Assembly (NCBI GenBank): GCA_024281825.1
Contig: JAMWZY010000004.1
Location: 62,001 to 126,000, forward strand
DNA length: 64,000 nt
Source of the DNA: Nitrosomonas sp.
Lineage (GTDB): Bacteria > Pseudomonadota > Gammaproteobacteria > Burkholderiales > Nitrosomonadaceae
Direction of reading: 5' to 3'
This document shows, in pieces, positions 19,249 through 30,486 of this stretch (its first letter is position 1; each line of letters begins with the position of its first letter). The position numbers and the translations under genes were made by a program. The notes under the pieces are model-generated. The model was not told the origin of the DNA and made no database searches. It saw only the letters and a list, made by a program, of their open reading frames with translations.

Positions 19249-19416
19249 GGAATTGCCACGAATGCTTAGTTCGTTAGTTGCCGGAATCTTGTTGGGATTC
19301 AGTGTAATTAATCGATTAGTCATGTTTTTCTGGTTTATTTCATAAAATAGCCATTAATCTTAGACTTCTAAAATCCTACTATGTGAATTTTGCTTATTAT
19401 ATTAGGAATCGATTGT

Positions 19417-20610
19417 ATGTCTTTGCTTCAACTGACTCACCGTATGCCTTTATTGCCTTATTGGCGGCTCTCTGGTTTTTATTTCTTTTACTTTGCTTTG
19501 GTAGGGGCTTTCTCACCTTACTGGACTTTATATCTGCAGTCATTAAATTTTGATTCGTTGCAAATTGGCTTGTTGATGTCATTGTTACTCGTTACGCGGA
19601 TATTTTCTCCGACATTTTGGGGGTGGGTGGCTGATTATACTGGAAAACGTGCTCGGGTTGTTCAAGCTGCTGCAGTGATGGGATTGATTACTTTTTGTGG
19701 TTTTTTTGCAGGTGATTCTTTTGGTTGGGTATTTTTATTTATGTTATTGGTGAGTATTTTTTGGAGTGCTTCGTTACCGTTGATGGAGGCTATTACGCTA
19801 TCGCATTTAGGTGAGCGTACGATGCACTATGGTCGTATTCGCTCATGGGGCTCAGTAGGGTTTGTTATGACAGTAATTGGTGTGGGTTATGTTCTGGATA
19901 AGATAGAAATTTTTTGGTTGCTTTGGATCGTGTTGGGGTTGAAGGTTTTTATTGTAATTTTTTCTTATCAAATTCGTGAGAAGGTGATAATCGGAGAGGT
20001 CGCAACATTTCATCATTCAGTACGACAAATTTGTTTGCGTCCAGAAGTGATGCTGTTTTTATGTACTAGCCTGTTTATGCTATTTGCACATGGGGTTTAC
20101 TACACTTTTTTTTCAATTTATTTGGTTGAGTATGGCTATACCAAAGGATTTGTGGGATGGACTTGGGCTATCGGTGTAATTTGCGAAATAGGAATTTTTT
20201 TTCTGATGCCTTGGTTACTAAAACATTTCAGTCTAAAGCTTATACTCATTTTTAGTTTCGTTTGTGCCATTGTTCGTTTTTTATTGATTGGCTGGTGTAT
20301 TGAGTGGCCGTTGGTGATTGTGTTTGCACAAATATTGCATGCAGCAACCTATGGTGCGCACCATATAACGGCGATGATGATTATTCATCATTTTTTTCGA
20401 GGTCGTCACCAGGCTAAAGGGCAGGCGATATATTCTAGTGTAGTCTATGGATTAGGGGGGGCGGCTGGTGCAGTATTTAGCGGTTATACCTGGAAAGAGC
20501 TAGGACCTGATATCACTTTTTCGATTAGTGCTTCGGTTGTAGGTGTCAGTTTAATTTTAACCTTATGGAAAATGAAATCTATTCATACATCAATTAACAC
20601 GCCTGTTTAG
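19417..20610 (+). CDS. MFS transporter (HcaT/LacY-like)
   Basis: A 397-aa major facilitator superfamily permease with about 12 predicted helices across its length. The loop between helices 2 and 3 has FWGWVADYTGKRARV, matching the MFS GxxxDxxGRK motif. The overall shape resembles the 'MFS_1-like' group that includes HcaT and nucleoside or sugar proton symporters. The substrate cannot be told. ATG at 19417 has AGGA nine bases upstream and is preferred to a TTG at 19390. It stands between the tRNA unit (opposite strand) and leuC, with no functional link to either. Confidence 0.85.
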   Translation: MSLLQLTHRMPLLPYWRLSGFYFFYFALVGAFSPYWTLYLQSLNFDSLQIGLLMSLLLVTRIFSPTFWGWVADYTGKRARVVQAAAVMGLITFCGFFAGDSFGWVFLFMLLVSIFWSASLPLMEAITLSHLGERTMHYGRIRSWGSVGFVMTVIGVGYVLDKIEIFWLLWIVLGLKVFIVIFSYQIREKVIIGEVATFHHSVRQICLRPEVMLFLCTSLFMLFAHGVYYTFFSIYLVEYGYTKGFVGWTWAIGVICEIGIFFLMPWLLKHFSLKLILIFSFVCAIVRFLLIGWCIEWPLVIVFAQILHAATYGAHHITAMMIIHHFFRGRHQAKGQAIYSSVVYGLGGAAGAVFSGYTWKELGPDITFSISASVVGVSLILTLWKMKSIHTSINTPV

Positions 20611-20672
20611 TTTGTTTGATTTTAAAACTTTATGGGATAATTGTATCCTAATGTGAATTTTGAGTGGATAGG

Positions 20673-22094
20673 ATGCAAACTTTATACGATAAACTTTGGA
20701 ATCAACATGTAGTTCCTACCGAGTCAACTGACGTAGGAGGCATGTCACTGATATACATTGATCGTCATCTAGTGCATGAGGTGACGAGCCCACAGGCATT
20801 TGAAAGTCTAAAGCTTGCAGGGCGTAAACCATGGCGCTTGAGTTCTATTCTGGCTGTTGCTGATCATAATGTGCCGACGACCGATCGTAGCCAAGGAATT
20901 CATGACCCGCTTTCGCGTTTACAAGTGGATACACTTGATCAAAATTGTGATGAGCTGGGCATTACCCAATTCAAGATGTATGATTTACGTCAAGGTATCG
21001 TGCACGTTATTGGTCCAGAGCAGGGGGCAACGATACCCGGTATGACGGTGGTTTGCGGTGATTCACATACCAGTACGCATGGTGCTTTTGCGTGCTTAGC
21101 GTTTGGCATTGGTACTTCTGAAGTTGAGCATGTTTTGGCAACGCAATGCTTGCTGATGAAAAAGTCGAAAACACTACGCATCCTTGTTGAAGGTCAACTG
21201 GGTCTGGGTGTTACCGCAAAAGATATCGCATTGGCTATTATCGGTAAAATTGGTACGGCTGGTGGTAATGGGCATGCAATTGAATTTGCTGGTAGTGCCA
21301 TTCGGACGTTATCAATGGAAGGACGGATGACGTTGTGCAATATGGCAATTGAAGCGGGTGCACGTGCAGGCATGGTGGCTGTGGATGATGTTACGATTGA
21401 TTATATCAAGGGCCGTCCTTTTGCTCCTCAAGGAGAAATGTGGGAGCGTGCAGTTGCTTACTGGAGAACCTTACATAGTGATCCCGATGCTGCTTTTGAT
21501 CAAACGGTAATACTGAATGCCACACAAATCAAGCCTCAAGTTACCTGGGGAACTTCACCCGAAATGGTTGTCGACATTGATGGTAGAGTGCCAGATCCTG
21601 AGTATGTTACTGATGAGTTGAAACGTAAAGACATACAACTTGCGTTAAATTATATGGGATTGAAAGCTAATACCCCAATTCAACAAATTACCATTGATAA
21701 GGTTTTTATCGGCTCATGTACAAATTCGCGTATCGAGGATTTACGATCTGCCGCGCAGGTAGTGAAAGATAAGAGAATTGCGTCAAATGTAAAGCTGGCG
21801 CTGGTGGTTCCTGGTTCGGGATTGGTTAAACAACAAGCTGAACAGGAAGGGTTGGATAAGATTTTCATGGCGGCTGGATTTGAGTGGCGTGAACCCGGAT
21901 GCTCAATGTGTTTGGCCATGAATGATGATCGTTTAAATCCTGGAGAGCGTTGTGCCTCGACTTCTAACCGAAACTTTGAAGGACGGCAAGGGCCTGGTGG
22001 AAGAACGCATCTGGTGAGTCCAGCTATGGCAGCGGCGGCGGCTATTACTGGGCACTTTGTGGATGTGCGCGAATTGAAAGATAGCTTATCCTAA
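20673..22094 (+). CDS. leuC: 3-isopropylmalate dehydratase large subunit LeuC
   Basis: A 473-aa aconitase-family subunit that isomerises 2- to 3-isopropylmalate in leucine synthesis, together with LeuD. The [4Fe-4S] ligands are Cys349 in GSCTNSR and Cys410 and Cys413 in GCSMC. The N-terminal [23 protein letters not shown] pattern (split around residue 130) is the family signature. ATG at 20673 gives the usual MQTLYDKLW start; a GTG three codons earlier is in frame. An imperfect palindrome, GGATA-ATTG-TATCC, lies 25 bases upstream and may be regulatory. leuD follows after 43 bases. Confidence 0.97.
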   Translation: MQTLYDKLWNQHVVPTESTDVGGMSLIYIDRHLVHEVTSPQAFESLKLAGRKPWRLSSILAVADHNVPTTDRSQGIHDPLSRLQVDTLDQNCDELGITQFKMYDLRQGIVHVIGPEQGATIPGMTVVCGDSHTSTHGAFACLAFGIGTSEVEHVLATQCLLMKKSKTLRILVEGQLGLGVTAKDIALAIIGKIGTAGGNGHAIEFAGSAIRTLSMEGRMTLCNMAIEAGARAGMVAVDDVTIDYIKGRPFAPQGEMWERAVAYWRTLHSDPDAAFDQTVILNATQIKPQVTWGTSPEMVVDIDGRVPDPEYVTDELKRKDIQLALNYMGLKANTPIQQITIDKVFIGSCTNSRIEDLRSAAQVVKDKRIASNVKLALVVPGSGLVKQQAEQEGLDKIFMAAGFEWREPGCSMCLAMNDDRLNPGERCASTSNRNFEGRQGPGGRTHLVSPAMAAAAAITGHFVDVRELKDSLS

Positions 22095-22137
22095 AAATAA
22101 AAAAATCTTGATTCTTTTTCAGTACTAACATAATTAA

Positions 22138-22773
22138 ATGGAAAAATTCCACACACTTACTGGTTTGGTTGTGCCCCTTGATCGTGCTAATGTTGATACT
22201 GACGCGATTATTCCAAAACAATTTCTCAAATCAATCAAGCGTTCGGGTTTCGGTCAATATTTATTTGATGAGTGGCGTTTTTTGGATCATGGCGAGTCAG
22301 GCATGGATTCATCAAAACGTCAACCTGACCCAGGGTTTGTGTTGAATCAACCTAGATACCAAGGAGCACAGATTTTATTGGCACGTGCCAATTTTGGTTG
22401 TGGATCAAGTCGCGAGCATGCGCCGTGGGCGCTACAAGATTATGGTTTTCGAGTTATTATTGCACCGAGCTTTGCTGATATATTTTTTAATAACTGTTTT
22501 AAGATAGGTTTGCTGCCTATTGTGCTGGATACGGCGATATTGGATTTGCTTTTTGTCTCGGTTGCAATGCACCCAGGCTATCAATTGACTGTGGATCTTC
22601 AAAATCAGTGTGTTAGCACACCAGATAGCAATAGCTTTGAATTTGAGGTAGACACTTTTCGTAAGCACTGTTTATTGCATGGGCTGGATGAGATCGGGCT
22701 TACTCTGCAGCATGCGGATAAAATTAAAGCTTTCGAAAATAAAAGACGCCAAGAACAACCTTGGTTATTCTAA
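22138..22773 (+). CDS. leuD: 3-isopropylmalate dehydratase small subunit LeuD
   Basis: A 211-aa swivel-domain subunit that completes the LeuCD isomerase. It begins [19 protein letters not shown], and carries the signature [14 protein letters not shown] and [14 protein letters not shown]. The length matches the proteobacterial family. It lies between leuC and leuB, with leuB starting 25 bases after its stop, so the three form one transcription unit. leuA, the first enzyme of the pathway, is outside the window. Confidence 0.97.
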   Translation: MEKFHTLTGLVVPLDRANVDTDAIIPKQFLKSIKRSGFGQYLFDEWRFLDHGESGMDSSKRQPDPGFVLNQPRYQGAQILLARANFGCGSSREHAPWALQDYGFRVIIAPSFADIFFNNCFKIGLLPIVLDTAILDLLFVSVAMHPGYQLTVDLQNQCVSTPDSNSFEFEVDTFRKHCLLHGLDEIGLTLQHADKIKAFENKRRQEQPWLF

Positions 22774-22798
22774 TAAGAGAAGTGATTAATCGAACATT

Positions 22799-23860
22799 AT
22801 GAAATTAGCAGTATTAGCGGGTGATGGCATAGGCCCAGAAATCATGGCACAAGCTGTTCGTGTGTTAGAAGCATTAAAAGCTGACGGTTTACCAATTGAA
22901 TTGGAATATGGATTGATTGGCGGTTGTGCTGTTGATGCAACAGGTGAACCTTATCCTGAGGTAACCCATCGCTTGGCTAGTCAAGCTGATGCGGTTCTCC
23001 TGGGTGCAGTGGGCGGGCCAAAATATGATGTACTGCCACGTCACCAGCGCCCAGAAAGAGGCTTGCTTGCAATTCGCAAAAGATTGAATTTATTTGCCAA
23101 TCTGCGTCCAGCAATTTTGTACCCTGAATTGGCGAGCGCATCTAGTCTGAAATTTGATGTTGTTGCTGGTTTGGATATTTTGATCGTACGTGAGCTGACT
23201 GGTGATATTTATTTTGGCGAGCCACGTGGTATTGATATACGCGATGGTCAGCGCGTTGGTTTTAACACTATGATCTACAGTGAATTAGAGATTCGTCGTA
23301 TTGCGCATGTGGCCTTTCAGGCAGCTAGAAAACGCCAGAAAAAATTGTGTTCTGTAGATAAAATGAATGTATTGGAGTGTACGCAGTTGTGGCGCGATGT
23401 TGTAACAGAAGTAGCCAAAGATTACCCAGATGTCACGATTTCACATATGCTCGTAGATAATGCAGCAATGCAATTGGTACGAAATCCTAAGCAATTTGAT
23501 GTAATGGTTACAGGCAATATGTTTGGTGATATTTTGTCTGATGAAGCTTCGATGCTGACAGGCTCGATTGGTATGCTTCCTTCGGCTTCTTTGGATCAGA
23601 ATAACAAGGGGTTGTATGAACCGATTCATGGCTCGGCACCGGATATTGCTGGTAAAGACTTGGCCAATCCATTGGCGACGATTCTGTCGGTGGCCATGAT
23701 GTTACGTTATACGTTTAATCATGAAGAGTCTGCATCTCGGATTGAACAGGCCATAAAAAAGGTGTTGATATCGGGATTAAGAACAAAAGATATAGCCGAA
23801 TCCAATATGCCTTGGGTCGGAACTAAAGCTATGGGTGATGCGGTACTGTCATCGCTGTAG
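22799..23860 (+). CDS. leuB: 3-isopropylmalate dehydrogenase LeuB
   Basis: A 353-aa NAD-dependent decarboxylating dehydrogenase that makes 2-oxoisocaproate, the precursor of leucine. It opens with [14 protein letters not shown]. The substrate arginines lie in [13 protein letters not shown] and [15 protein letters not shown]. The signature with catalytic residues is [20 protein letters not shown], and NAD contacts follow in [14 protein letters not shown]. The gene is complete and of normal length. A 157-bp AT-rich gap separates it from asd. Confidence 0.97.
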   Translation: MKLAVLAGDGIGPEIMAQAVRVLEALKADGLPIELEYGLIGGCAVDATGEPYPEVTHRLASQADAVLLGAVGGPKYDVLPRHQRPERGLLAIRKRLNLFANLRPAILYPELASASSLKFDVVAGLDILIVRELTGDIYFGEPRGIDIRDGQRVGFNTMIYSELEIRRIAHVAFQAARKRQKKLCSVDKMNVLECTQLWRDVVTEVAKDYPDVTISHMLVDNAAMQLVRNPKQFDVMVTGNMFGDILSDEASMLTGSIGMLPSASLDQNNKGLYEPIHGSAPDIAGKDLANPLATILSVAMMLRYTFNHEESASRIEQAIKKVLISGLRTKDIAESNMPWVGTKAMGDAVLSSL

Positions 23861-24017
23861 CTCAAGAATTTAAATTACATGAAAATGTTACAAATAATTA
23901 AATTAAACAGTAACAACCTGCTAAATCATTTGTTGTAACTTTATAAAATAAGTTAATATTTATCAAATATTTTGGATGATTCTCGGTTTTGTTAATTTTT
24001 AGGATGTAAATAGGGTA

Positions 24018-25130
24018 ATGAAACAAGTTGGTTTTGTTGGTTGGCGAGGTATGGTAGGTTCTGTGCTCATGCAGCGCATGCGCGAAGAAAATGATTTTTC
24101 GTTGATTGATCCGGTTTTTTTTACTACATCACAAAAGGGCGGGGTGGGTCCAGATATCGGAAAAGAAATTCCGGTATTGCAAGACGCGTGTGATATAAAA
24201 CAGCTCAGTACTATGGATATCATAGTTTCGTGCCAAGGTGGTGACTATACCAATGAGATTGTCAGTCAATTACGCCAATCGGGTTGGCAGGGCTATTGGG
24301 TTGATGCAGCTTCAGCGCTACGTATGGAAAAGGATGCTGTGATTATTCTTGATCCAATCAATAAGTCTGTGATTGAGCAAGCATTGCAAGATGGCGTGAA
24401 AAATTATATTGGTGGCAATTGCACCGTGAGCCTGATGCTGATGGCAGTTGGAGGATTATTTGAAAAGGGATTAGTGGAATGGATGAGTGCCATGACTTAT
24501 CAGGCGGCGTCTGGGGCAGGTGCCAAAAATATGCGCGAACTGATACAACAGATGGGGGAAACGCATCGTGCGGCGAAGGACCTGTTGGATGACCCTGCCT
24601 CAAACATACTAGATATCGATCGTGAGGTAGCTGGAACGTTGCGCGATAAAAAATTCCCGACAGAAAATTTTGGTGTGCCATTGGCGGGTAGCCTGATTCC
24701 TTGGATTGATAAAGAAATTGCAAACGGGCAAAGTCGAGAAGAATGGAAAGGGCAGGCAGAGACGAACAAAATTCTTGGTCGATTTGATCATCAAATTCCT
24801 GTTGATGGTATTTGTGTGCGTGTCGGTGCAATGCGTTGTCATAGCCAAGCACTGACCATTAAATTGAAACAAGATATTCCTTTAAACGAAATCGAAGAAA
24901 TTATTGCGAATTCTAATGAATGGGTTCATGTTGTCCCTAATCATCGTGAAGAAACGACCGCAGAACTGACACCTGCCGCCGTGACAGGCACCTTGTCAAT
25001 TAATGTTGGTCGACTTCGTAAATTGGCAATGGGGGGTGAATATCTATCTGCTTTTACTGTGGGCGATCAGTTATTATGGGGAGCTGCGGAACCTTTACGC
25101 AGAATGCTGCGGATATTGATTCAGCACTGA
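24018..25130 (+). CDS. asd: Aspartate-semialdehyde dehydrogenase Asd
   Basis: A 370-aa NADPH-dependent enzyme that makes aspartate semialdehyde, the branch point to lysine/diaminopimelate, threonine and methionine. The nucleotide-binding start is [14 protein letters not shown]. The catalytic Cys135 lies in [10 protein letters not shown], and the family signature continues at [16 protein letters not shown]. The length and motifs fit the Gram-negative type. It lies between leuB and fimV, a standard betaproteobacterial arrangement, and feeds MetZ encoded downstream. Confidence 0.97.
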   Translation: MKQVGFVGWRGMVGSVLMQRMREENDFSLIDPVFFTTSQKGGVGPDIGKEIPVLQDACDIKQLSTMDIIVSCQGGDYTNEIVSQLRQSGWQGYWVDAASALRMEKDAVIILDPINKSVIEQALQDGVKNYIGGNCTVSLMLMAVGGLFEKGLVEWMSAMTYQAASGAGAKNMRELIQQMGETHRAAKDLLDDPASNILDIDREVAGTLRDKKFPTENFGVPLAGSLIPWIDKEIANGQSREEWKGQAETNKILGRFDHQIPVDGICVRVGAMRCHSQALTIKLKQDIPLNEIEEIIANSNEWVHVVPNHREETTAELTPAAVTGTLSINVGRLRKLAMGGEYLSAFTVGDQLLWGAAEPLRRMLRILIQH

Positions 25131-25302
25131 ACAGTCATATCTTGTTATGTTATTAAATTAAAATTTAAAATGAGTTGCCTATGTGATTGAATAAAAGTTT
25201 ACTAAATGAATCGATTTATATCCAAAACGTAGCACATTTAAGCATCTACGTTGTAATGCTGGCCTCGTAATATTTATTTTTTAAAAGAAAGAGGGTATCT
25301 CA

Positions 25303-27792
25303 GTGTATAAAACTTCCTTTAGAGTAAGCTTGTTCTTAATCATTCTGTTACTTCCGTATACAGTACTTTTTGCAGCAGGATTGGGTAAGTTATCACTCAT
25401 GTCTGCTTTAGGGCAACCACTGAGTGCTGAAATCGATATTGTTACTGCAAATAAAGATGAGATTCCTTCACTGAGAGCGAGTATTGCATCGCAAGAGGCA
25501 TTTGCTCAAGCGGGTATTCAATATGAGCCTTTTTTCTCAGCAGTTAAAGTTTCTGTCGAATCCAGAGTAAATGGTAATCCTTATATAAAGCTTAGTTCAC
25601 CGCAAGCGGTCAATGACCCCTTTCTAAATTTATTAGTGGAATTGAATTGGGCATCTGGCCGGATTCTGCGAGAATATGCAGTGTTGCTGGATCCAGCAGA
25701 ATCTTCTCCGCAGCAGGTCACCGCACCGAGTGTTGCAGTGCCTGTCGTAGCAGCACCTCAGCAAAATAAGCCTACAGAATCAGAGGTATCTAAAAAAACA
25801 CCGCCTAAGACGAAGCAAGCTCCTCTAACCGAAAATAGTCCTTCAGTGCACAGAACAGCGGGGACTTATGGTCCTGTAGTTCCGGGAGATAATTTGTCGG
25901 CGATCGCACGTCAAGTATTGCCCTCAGGCGTTGATTTGAATCAGATGTTAGTTGCGCTTTATCGTGCCAATCGTGATGCATTTATTGCTGGTAATATGAA
26001 TTTGCTGAGAGTTGGGGCCGTTCTAAAAATACCTGAGAAAAGCGAAGCTGATGCGATCGACAAAAAATCGGCGAGTTCAGAAATTCGTGTGCAAGTGATT
26101 GACTGGCACAACTATCGCTCAAAATTGGCGTCCTCTTCCCGTGAGGAATCTTCTCGGAGAGCGATACGTCAATCAGACCAAGGCAAAATTACCACTCGAA
26201 TCGAGAAGCAAGCAATCAGCTCAAATGCGGAACCTAAGGAAGTGTTGCGCTTATCCAGTGCGTTACAAACGGATGGTGGTAAAGATTCTGTCACACCATC
26301 AAATGTGGCGGATCGCTTGCGTATGATGGAAGAAGATGCTATTGCGAAAAATCTTTCACTCAAAGAAGCTAATGAGCGTGTGGCGATGCTTGAAAAAAGT
26401 GTTGAGAATTTAAAAAAACTATTAGAGTTAAAAGATGCTGCACTTGCTCAAGCACAAGTTAGAGCGGAATCCAGTGATAAAGTAGAAATTGAACCGGAAA
26501 TCAAGCCTGAGAACGTGATTACACAATCTCAGCAACCATCTATACAGTCACAACAAGACATTGCTCTGGTAACCGAAGGCGATCAAGTCGATGCAACAAT
26601 TCCAGACCTGGGGGCAGCAGCACCTATCGAACAATCGATGCCTACGGAAGCAGTAACACCTATGCCGCTGCCATTGCCAGTATCAGAGACGAATGATGGA
26701 GAGGCATCGTTAACTGATCAGGTTTTCGCCAATATTGAGTATGCGGGTGCTTTTTTAATGGTGATTTTGTTATCCGCGTTATTGTGGGTGCGTAAACGCC
26801 GGCAACAGAAAGCAGAGGCTAATAAAAATGATAACACAGTAGAAGGTTTTTCCTCTAGGATGAAATCAAGAATGGCAGCCATGGCTAGTGCACAACAAGT
26901 TGTCGCAGCCGATAGCCATGCTGAATCAGATGATGAAAATTCAACCTATCAGAGCGCTGCGAGTGTTGAGCAATCTAATGAAGAAGAGGAAGATTTTGAA
27001 CAGAGCACTGTTTTATATGCGAATCTTTCAGAGAAATCGGATGAAGCCGAGTTTGGCTCTCATTCACAGATAGATTCGGAAGACAATGAAACTACAAAGT
27101 ACTCTGCTCAATTAACGGATGAATCAAACAGTATTGATTTGACCGATGATGGTGATACTCATGTGCACCCTGTTCAAGAGAGTTACGAAACTGAATTTGA
27201 TTTATCGGATGCCAATGAAGCTGTCCAAAGTGATCAAATTAAGATCGATGCTTTGGATTATGAATCAGTGAAAGATTTAGAGGCGGGAGAAACGGTATTA
27301 GATTTTGACAATGCGGTAGAATCGAACGCTGATCAAGGCAATACGATTGATTTTGATTTATCTGAAGATGCAATTAATTTAGCGGATGATGCTATTCAGA
27401 ATTCAAAACTTGCAAAAAATGGTGAAGCAGGTGCATCAATGCACGATCATTCGAGTGCGCTTGAATTAATGGATGAGCCAAGTATTACAGAGCAACTAGA
27501 TTCTGATGAAGTAGATACTACTTCAAAAATCATTCCGATTGTTCCTGAATTGGGCTTAGAAAGCATCAACTTGGATATTGAAAGCGCTGACTCTGCTGTT
27601 CAAAAAGATAAGGAATCAGATTCAAGCGAAAATAGTGAGCAATGGCAAGAGGTTGAAACTAAACTTGATTTGGCAAAAGCGTATCAAGAGATGGATGATA
27701 AAGAAGGTGCTAAAGAAATGTTGGAAGAAGTGATTCGTGATGGAGACGCAAAACAAAAAAGAGCTGCTAAAAAGTTAATGAAAAGCTTGTAA
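25303..27792 (+). CDS. fimV: FimV-family LysM-containing pilus assembly/polar hub protein
   Basis: An 829-aa inner-membrane protein. FimV supports type IV pilus assembly, twitching and polar organisation in Pseudomonas and relatives. A signal peptide (1-25) is followed by the FimV N-terminal domain (GKLSLMSALGQPLSAEID), a LysM motif (about 187-246; VVPGDNLSAIARQVLPSG), a coiled coil (about 330-385), and one membrane helix (about 480-497) ending in a basic WVRKRRQQK. A long acidic cytoplasmic segment follows. The last 45 residues form the FimV C-terminal TPR-like domain (KLDLAKAYQEMDDKEGA). The start is GTG with GAGGG upstream. No pilus genes lie nearby; the asd-fimV-truA order is conserved. 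Confidence 0.93.
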   Translation: MYKTSFRVSLFLIILLLPYTVLFAAGLGKLSLMSALGQPLSAEIDIVTANKDEIPSLRASIASQEAFAQAGIQYEPFFSAVKVSVESRVNGNPYIKLSSPQAVNDPFLNLLVELNWASGRILREYAVLLDPAESSPQQVTAPSVAVPVVAAPQQNKPTESEVSKKTPPKTKQAPLTENSPSVHRTAGTYGPVVPGDNLSAIARQVLPSGVDLNQMLVALYRANRDAFIAGNMNLLRVGAVLKIPEKSEADAIDKKSASSEIRVQVIDWHNYRSKLASSSREESSRRAIRQSDQGKITTRIEKQAISSNAEPKEVLRLSSALQTDGGKDSVTPSNVADRLRMMEEDAIAKNLSLKEANERVAMLEKSVENLKKLLELKDAALAQAQVRAESSDKVEIEPEIKPENVITQSQQPSIQSQQDIALVTEGDQVDATIPDLGAAAPIEQSMPTEAVTPMPLPLPVSETNDGEASLTDQVFANIEYAGAFLMVILLSALLWVRKRRQQKAEANKNDNTVEGFSSRMKSRMAAMASAQQVVAADSHAESDDENSTYQSAASVEQSNEEEEDFEQSTVLYANLSEKSDEAEFGSHSQIDSEDNETTKYSAQLTDESNSIDLTDDGDTHVHPVQESYETEFDLSDANEAVQSDQIKIDALDYESVKDLEAGETVLDFDNAVESNADQGNTIDFDLSEDAINLADDAIQNSKLAKNGEAGASMHDHSSALELMDEPSITEQLDSDEVDTTSKIIPIVPELGLESINLDIESADSAVQKDKESDSSENSEQWQEVETKLDLAKAYQEMDDKEGAKEMLEEVIRDGDAKQKRAAKKLMKSL

Positions 27793-27853
27793 CAATCTGG
27801 CATTGATGATTAAGTATTTTTATCAAAATACACAACAGAAGTAGTGTCGGTTT

Positions 27854-28651
27854 GTGAGGATCGTTTTAGTATTGGAGTATGACGGAAGCCATTATTGTGG
27901 TTGGCAGAGCCAACCTGGAGGCTGCGCCATTCAGGATGCTCTTGAGCTTGCCTTGTCATTGATTGCGCAAGAAAGAATCCGTGTTACTACAGCGGGTCGT
28001 ACTGACGCAGGTGTGCATGCACTTTATCAGGTTGTGCACTTCGATACTGAATCGAAGCGCCCTATTAGTGCGTGGATACGTGGAGTGAATGCAAAGTTAC
28101 CGAATGATATAGCAATTCGTTGGGCAATTGAGGTTTTGCCAGATTTTCATGCAAGATACAGTGCACTTGAGCGGCATTACCTTTATTTGCTTCTGAATCA
28201 ATCCACGCGCCCTGGATTGCAGATAGGGAAGGTAGGGTGGTTTCATCAAGCATTGGCATTGGAGAAAATGCAAATTGCAGGAAACTTACTACTGGGTGAA
28301 CATGATTTTTCTTCATTCCGGGCCGCTGAATGTCAAGCAAAATCTCCTATACGAACCATTACACACTTACAAATACAACGCTACGGTAATTTAATCGTTT
28401 TTGATTTGCGTGCGAATGCATTTTTACAACATATGGTCAGAAATATTATCGGTAATCTGGTATATATCGGTAAAGGGAAATATCCACCAGAATGGATGCA
28501 ATCCTTATTACAAGGCGGCAACCGTATGCTAGCAGCGCCAACATTTTCACCAGCGGGTTTATATCTGGCAAAAGTGTCTTATCCCAATCAGTGGAAGTTA
28601 CCGGATTTCTCTGCAATGCCTTTAGTGCCTGAGATACTATATAATCGATAA
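27854..28651 (+). CDS. truA: tRNA pseudouridine synthase TruA
   Basis: A 265-aa synthase that makes pseudouridine at positions 38-40 of tRNA anticodon arms. It begins with GTG and reads RIVLVLEYDGSHYCGWQ. The catalytic Asp51 lies in AGRTDAGVHA. The C-terminal RNA-binding half includes FLQHMVRNIIGNLVYIGKG. Length and motifs are normal. The ribosome site before the GTG is weak. trpF begins eight bases after its stop, so the two are co-transcribed, as in many beta- and gammaproteobacteria. Confidence 0.96.
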   Translation: MRIVLVLEYDGSHYCGWQSQPGGCAIQDALELALSLIAQERIRVTTAGRTDAGVHALYQVVHFDTESKRPISAWIRGVNAKLPNDIAIRWAIEVLPDFHARYSALERHYLYLLLNQSTRPGLQIGKVGWFHQALALEKMQIAGNLLLGEHDFSSFRAAECQAKSPIRTITHLQIQRYGNLIVFDLRANAFLQHMVRNIIGNLVYIGKGKYPPEWMQSLLQGGNRMLAAPTFSPAGLYLAKVSYPNQWKLPDFSAMPLVPEILYNR

Positions 28652-28659
28652 TATTTATC

Positions 28660-29274
28660 ATGTCGGTACGTGTAAAAGTATGCGGTATTACTCGCTGTGA
28701 AGATGCTATATCTGCCGTTAAGGCTGGTGTAGATGCGATCGGCTTTGTGTTCTGGCCGCAAAGCTCCCGTTATATTAATACTGATTCAGCCTACTCTATT
28801 GCTTGTCGGATACCTTCTTTTGTCACTGTTGTCGGTGTTTATGTTGATCCGGATGTGTCTTGGGTTGAGCAAACCATAAAAACAGTTAAATTAAATCTGT
28901 TGCAATTTCATGGTAATGAATCACCTGAGTTTTGTGCACAATTCTCTGTACCTTATATCAAAGCGATTAGGATTAAAGAGGATACGGATTTGCTACAATA
29001 TGCGCAGCAATATAAGACTGCGAAAGGTTTGCTTGTTGATACGTATGCACCCGGAATACCCGGGGGAACTGGGCATACTTTTGATTGGAATCTTATCCCG
29101 CAACAATTGCCGTTGCCATTGATACTTTCTGGGGGGCTAAACCCGCAGAATGTGTCAAATGCCATTCGGGAAACGCAGCCTTGGGCTGTTGATGTTTCCA
29201 GTGGGGTAGAGGTTTCTAAAGGAATTAAAAATGAAGAAAAAATTTTTGCTTTTATGCAAGGGGTTAAACGATAG
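28660..29274 (+). CDS. trpF: Phosphoribosylanthranilate isomerase TrpF
   Basis: A 204-aa TIM-barrel enzyme that isomerises phosphoribosylanthranilate in tryptophan synthesis. The general base Cys8 lies in KVCGITR and the general acid Asp in LLVDTYAPG. Phosphate contacts are in [11 protein letters not shown] and VDVSSGVE. It is a free-standing TrpF, not fused to TrpC. The TAG stop overlaps the GTG of trpB by one base (TAGTG), which implies translational coupling. Confidence 0.97.
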   Translation: MSVRVKVCGITRCEDAISAVKAGVDAIGFVFWPQSSRYINTDSAYSIACRIPSFVTVVGVYVDPDVSWVEQTIKTVKLNLLQFHGNESPEFCAQFSVPYIKAIRIKEDTDLLQYAQQYKTAKGLLVDTYAPGIPGGTGHTFDWNLIPQQLPLPLILSGGLNPQNVSNAIRETQPWAVDVSSGVEVSKGIKNEEKIFAFMQGVKR

Positions 29275-30473
29275 TGAGTACTTATGATCTTCCTGGTCGG
29301 AACGGCCATTTTGGTCCCTATGGTGGAATTTTTGTGGCTGAAACATTGATTTCAGCACTGGAAGATTTGCGCCAAAAATATGAATACTATCGTACCGATC
29401 CTGAATTTCAGGCCGAGTTTTCTTATGAATTAAAACATTATGTTGGTAGGCCAAGTCCGATTTATCACGCGAAAAGATGGTCAGAACATTTAGGTGGCGC
29501 TCAAATCCTATTAAAGCGGGAAGATTTAAACCATACCGGAGCGCATAAAATCAATAATACTGTTGGTCAGGCTCTGTTAGCACGGCGTTTAGGTAAAAAA
29601 AGGGTAATTGCGGAAACGGGAGCAGGCCAGCATGGTGTGGCGAGTGCTACTGTGGCTGCACGATATGGCATGGAATGCGTCGTATATATGGGATCTGAGG
29701 ACGTGAAACGGCAAGCAACCAATGTGTATCGCATGAAACTTCTGGGTGCCACGGTTGTACCTGTTGAGTCTGGATCGCGTACATTGAAAGATGCACTGAA
29801 CGAGGCGATGCGAGACTGGGTCACTAATGTTGAAAATACCTTTTATATCATTGGTACAGTGGCCGGACCCCATCCTTATCCGATGATGGTCAGGGATTTT
29901 CAAGCGATTATCGGTATGGAAGCTAAGACACAAATGCAAGAGTTTTTCGGCCGTCAACCTGATGCACTGATTGCCTGTGTTGGCGGTGGATCCAATGCGA
30001 TTGGTTTGTTTTATCCTTATATTGATGATAGCGGTATCCGCTTGATTGGTGTTGAAGCTGCGGGCAAGGGTATTGAGACCCAACAGCACGCTGCTACCCT
30101 GTCTACAGGGAGACCTGGTGTGTTGCATGGGAATCGCACTTATCTTATTCAGGATGAGAATGGTCAAATTGTCGAAACACATTCAATATCGGCTGGATTG
30201 GATTATCCTGGCGTTGGCCCGGAGCATGCTTGGCTTAAAGATTGTGGAAGAGCTGAGTATGTTGCAATTACTGATAATGAGGCATTGCAGGCTTTCCATG
30301 ATTTATGCCGATATGAAGGTATTATGCCTGCGTTGGAATCGAGCCATGCATTGGCTTATGCAGCTAAATATGCGCCAACCCTACCTAAGGACAGGTTATT
30401 ATTGGTGAACTTATCCGGGCGTGGAGACAAAGACATGGCAACCGTGGCACAGATGTCCGGTTTGTCGCTTTAG
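29274..30473 (+). CDS. trpB: Tryptophan synthase beta chain TrpB
   Basis: A 399-aa PLP enzyme that condenses indole with serine. PLP is bound by Lys92 in [11 protein letters not shown]. The phosphate loop is [10 protein letters not shown] and the monovalent-cation region follows. EDLNHTG and [10 protein letters not shown] are typical of the trpB1 type that pairs with TrpA. The start is GTG, overlapping the trpF stop by one base. trpA starts 14 bases after its stop and completes the alpha2beta2 enzyme. Confidence 0.98.
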   Translation: MSTYDLPGRNGHFGPYGGIFVAETLISALEDLRQKYEYYRTDPEFQAEFSYELKHYVGRPSPIYHAKRWSEHLGGAQILLKREDLNHTGAHKINNTVGQALLARRLGKKRVIAETGAGQHGVASATVAARYGMECVVYMGSEDVKRQATNVYRMKLLGATVVPVESGSRTLKDALNEAMRDWVTNVENTFYIIGTVAGPHPYPMMVRDFQAIIGMEAKTQMQEFFGRQPDALIACVGGGSNAIGLFYPYIDDSGIRLIGVEAAGKGIETQQHAATLSTGRPGVLHGNRTYLIQDENGQIVETHSISAGLDYPGVGPEHAWLKDCGRAEYVAITDNEALQAFHDLCRYEGIMPALESSHALAYAAKYAPTLPKDRLLLVNLSGRGDKDMATVAQMSGLSL

Positions 30474-30486
30474 GTTTTATAAGATT

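Noticed and set aside
19085..19345. 86-codon plus-strand frame opposite tRNA-Gly
   Set aside because: It runs antisense through the tRNA and its promoter and has no domain or ribosome site.
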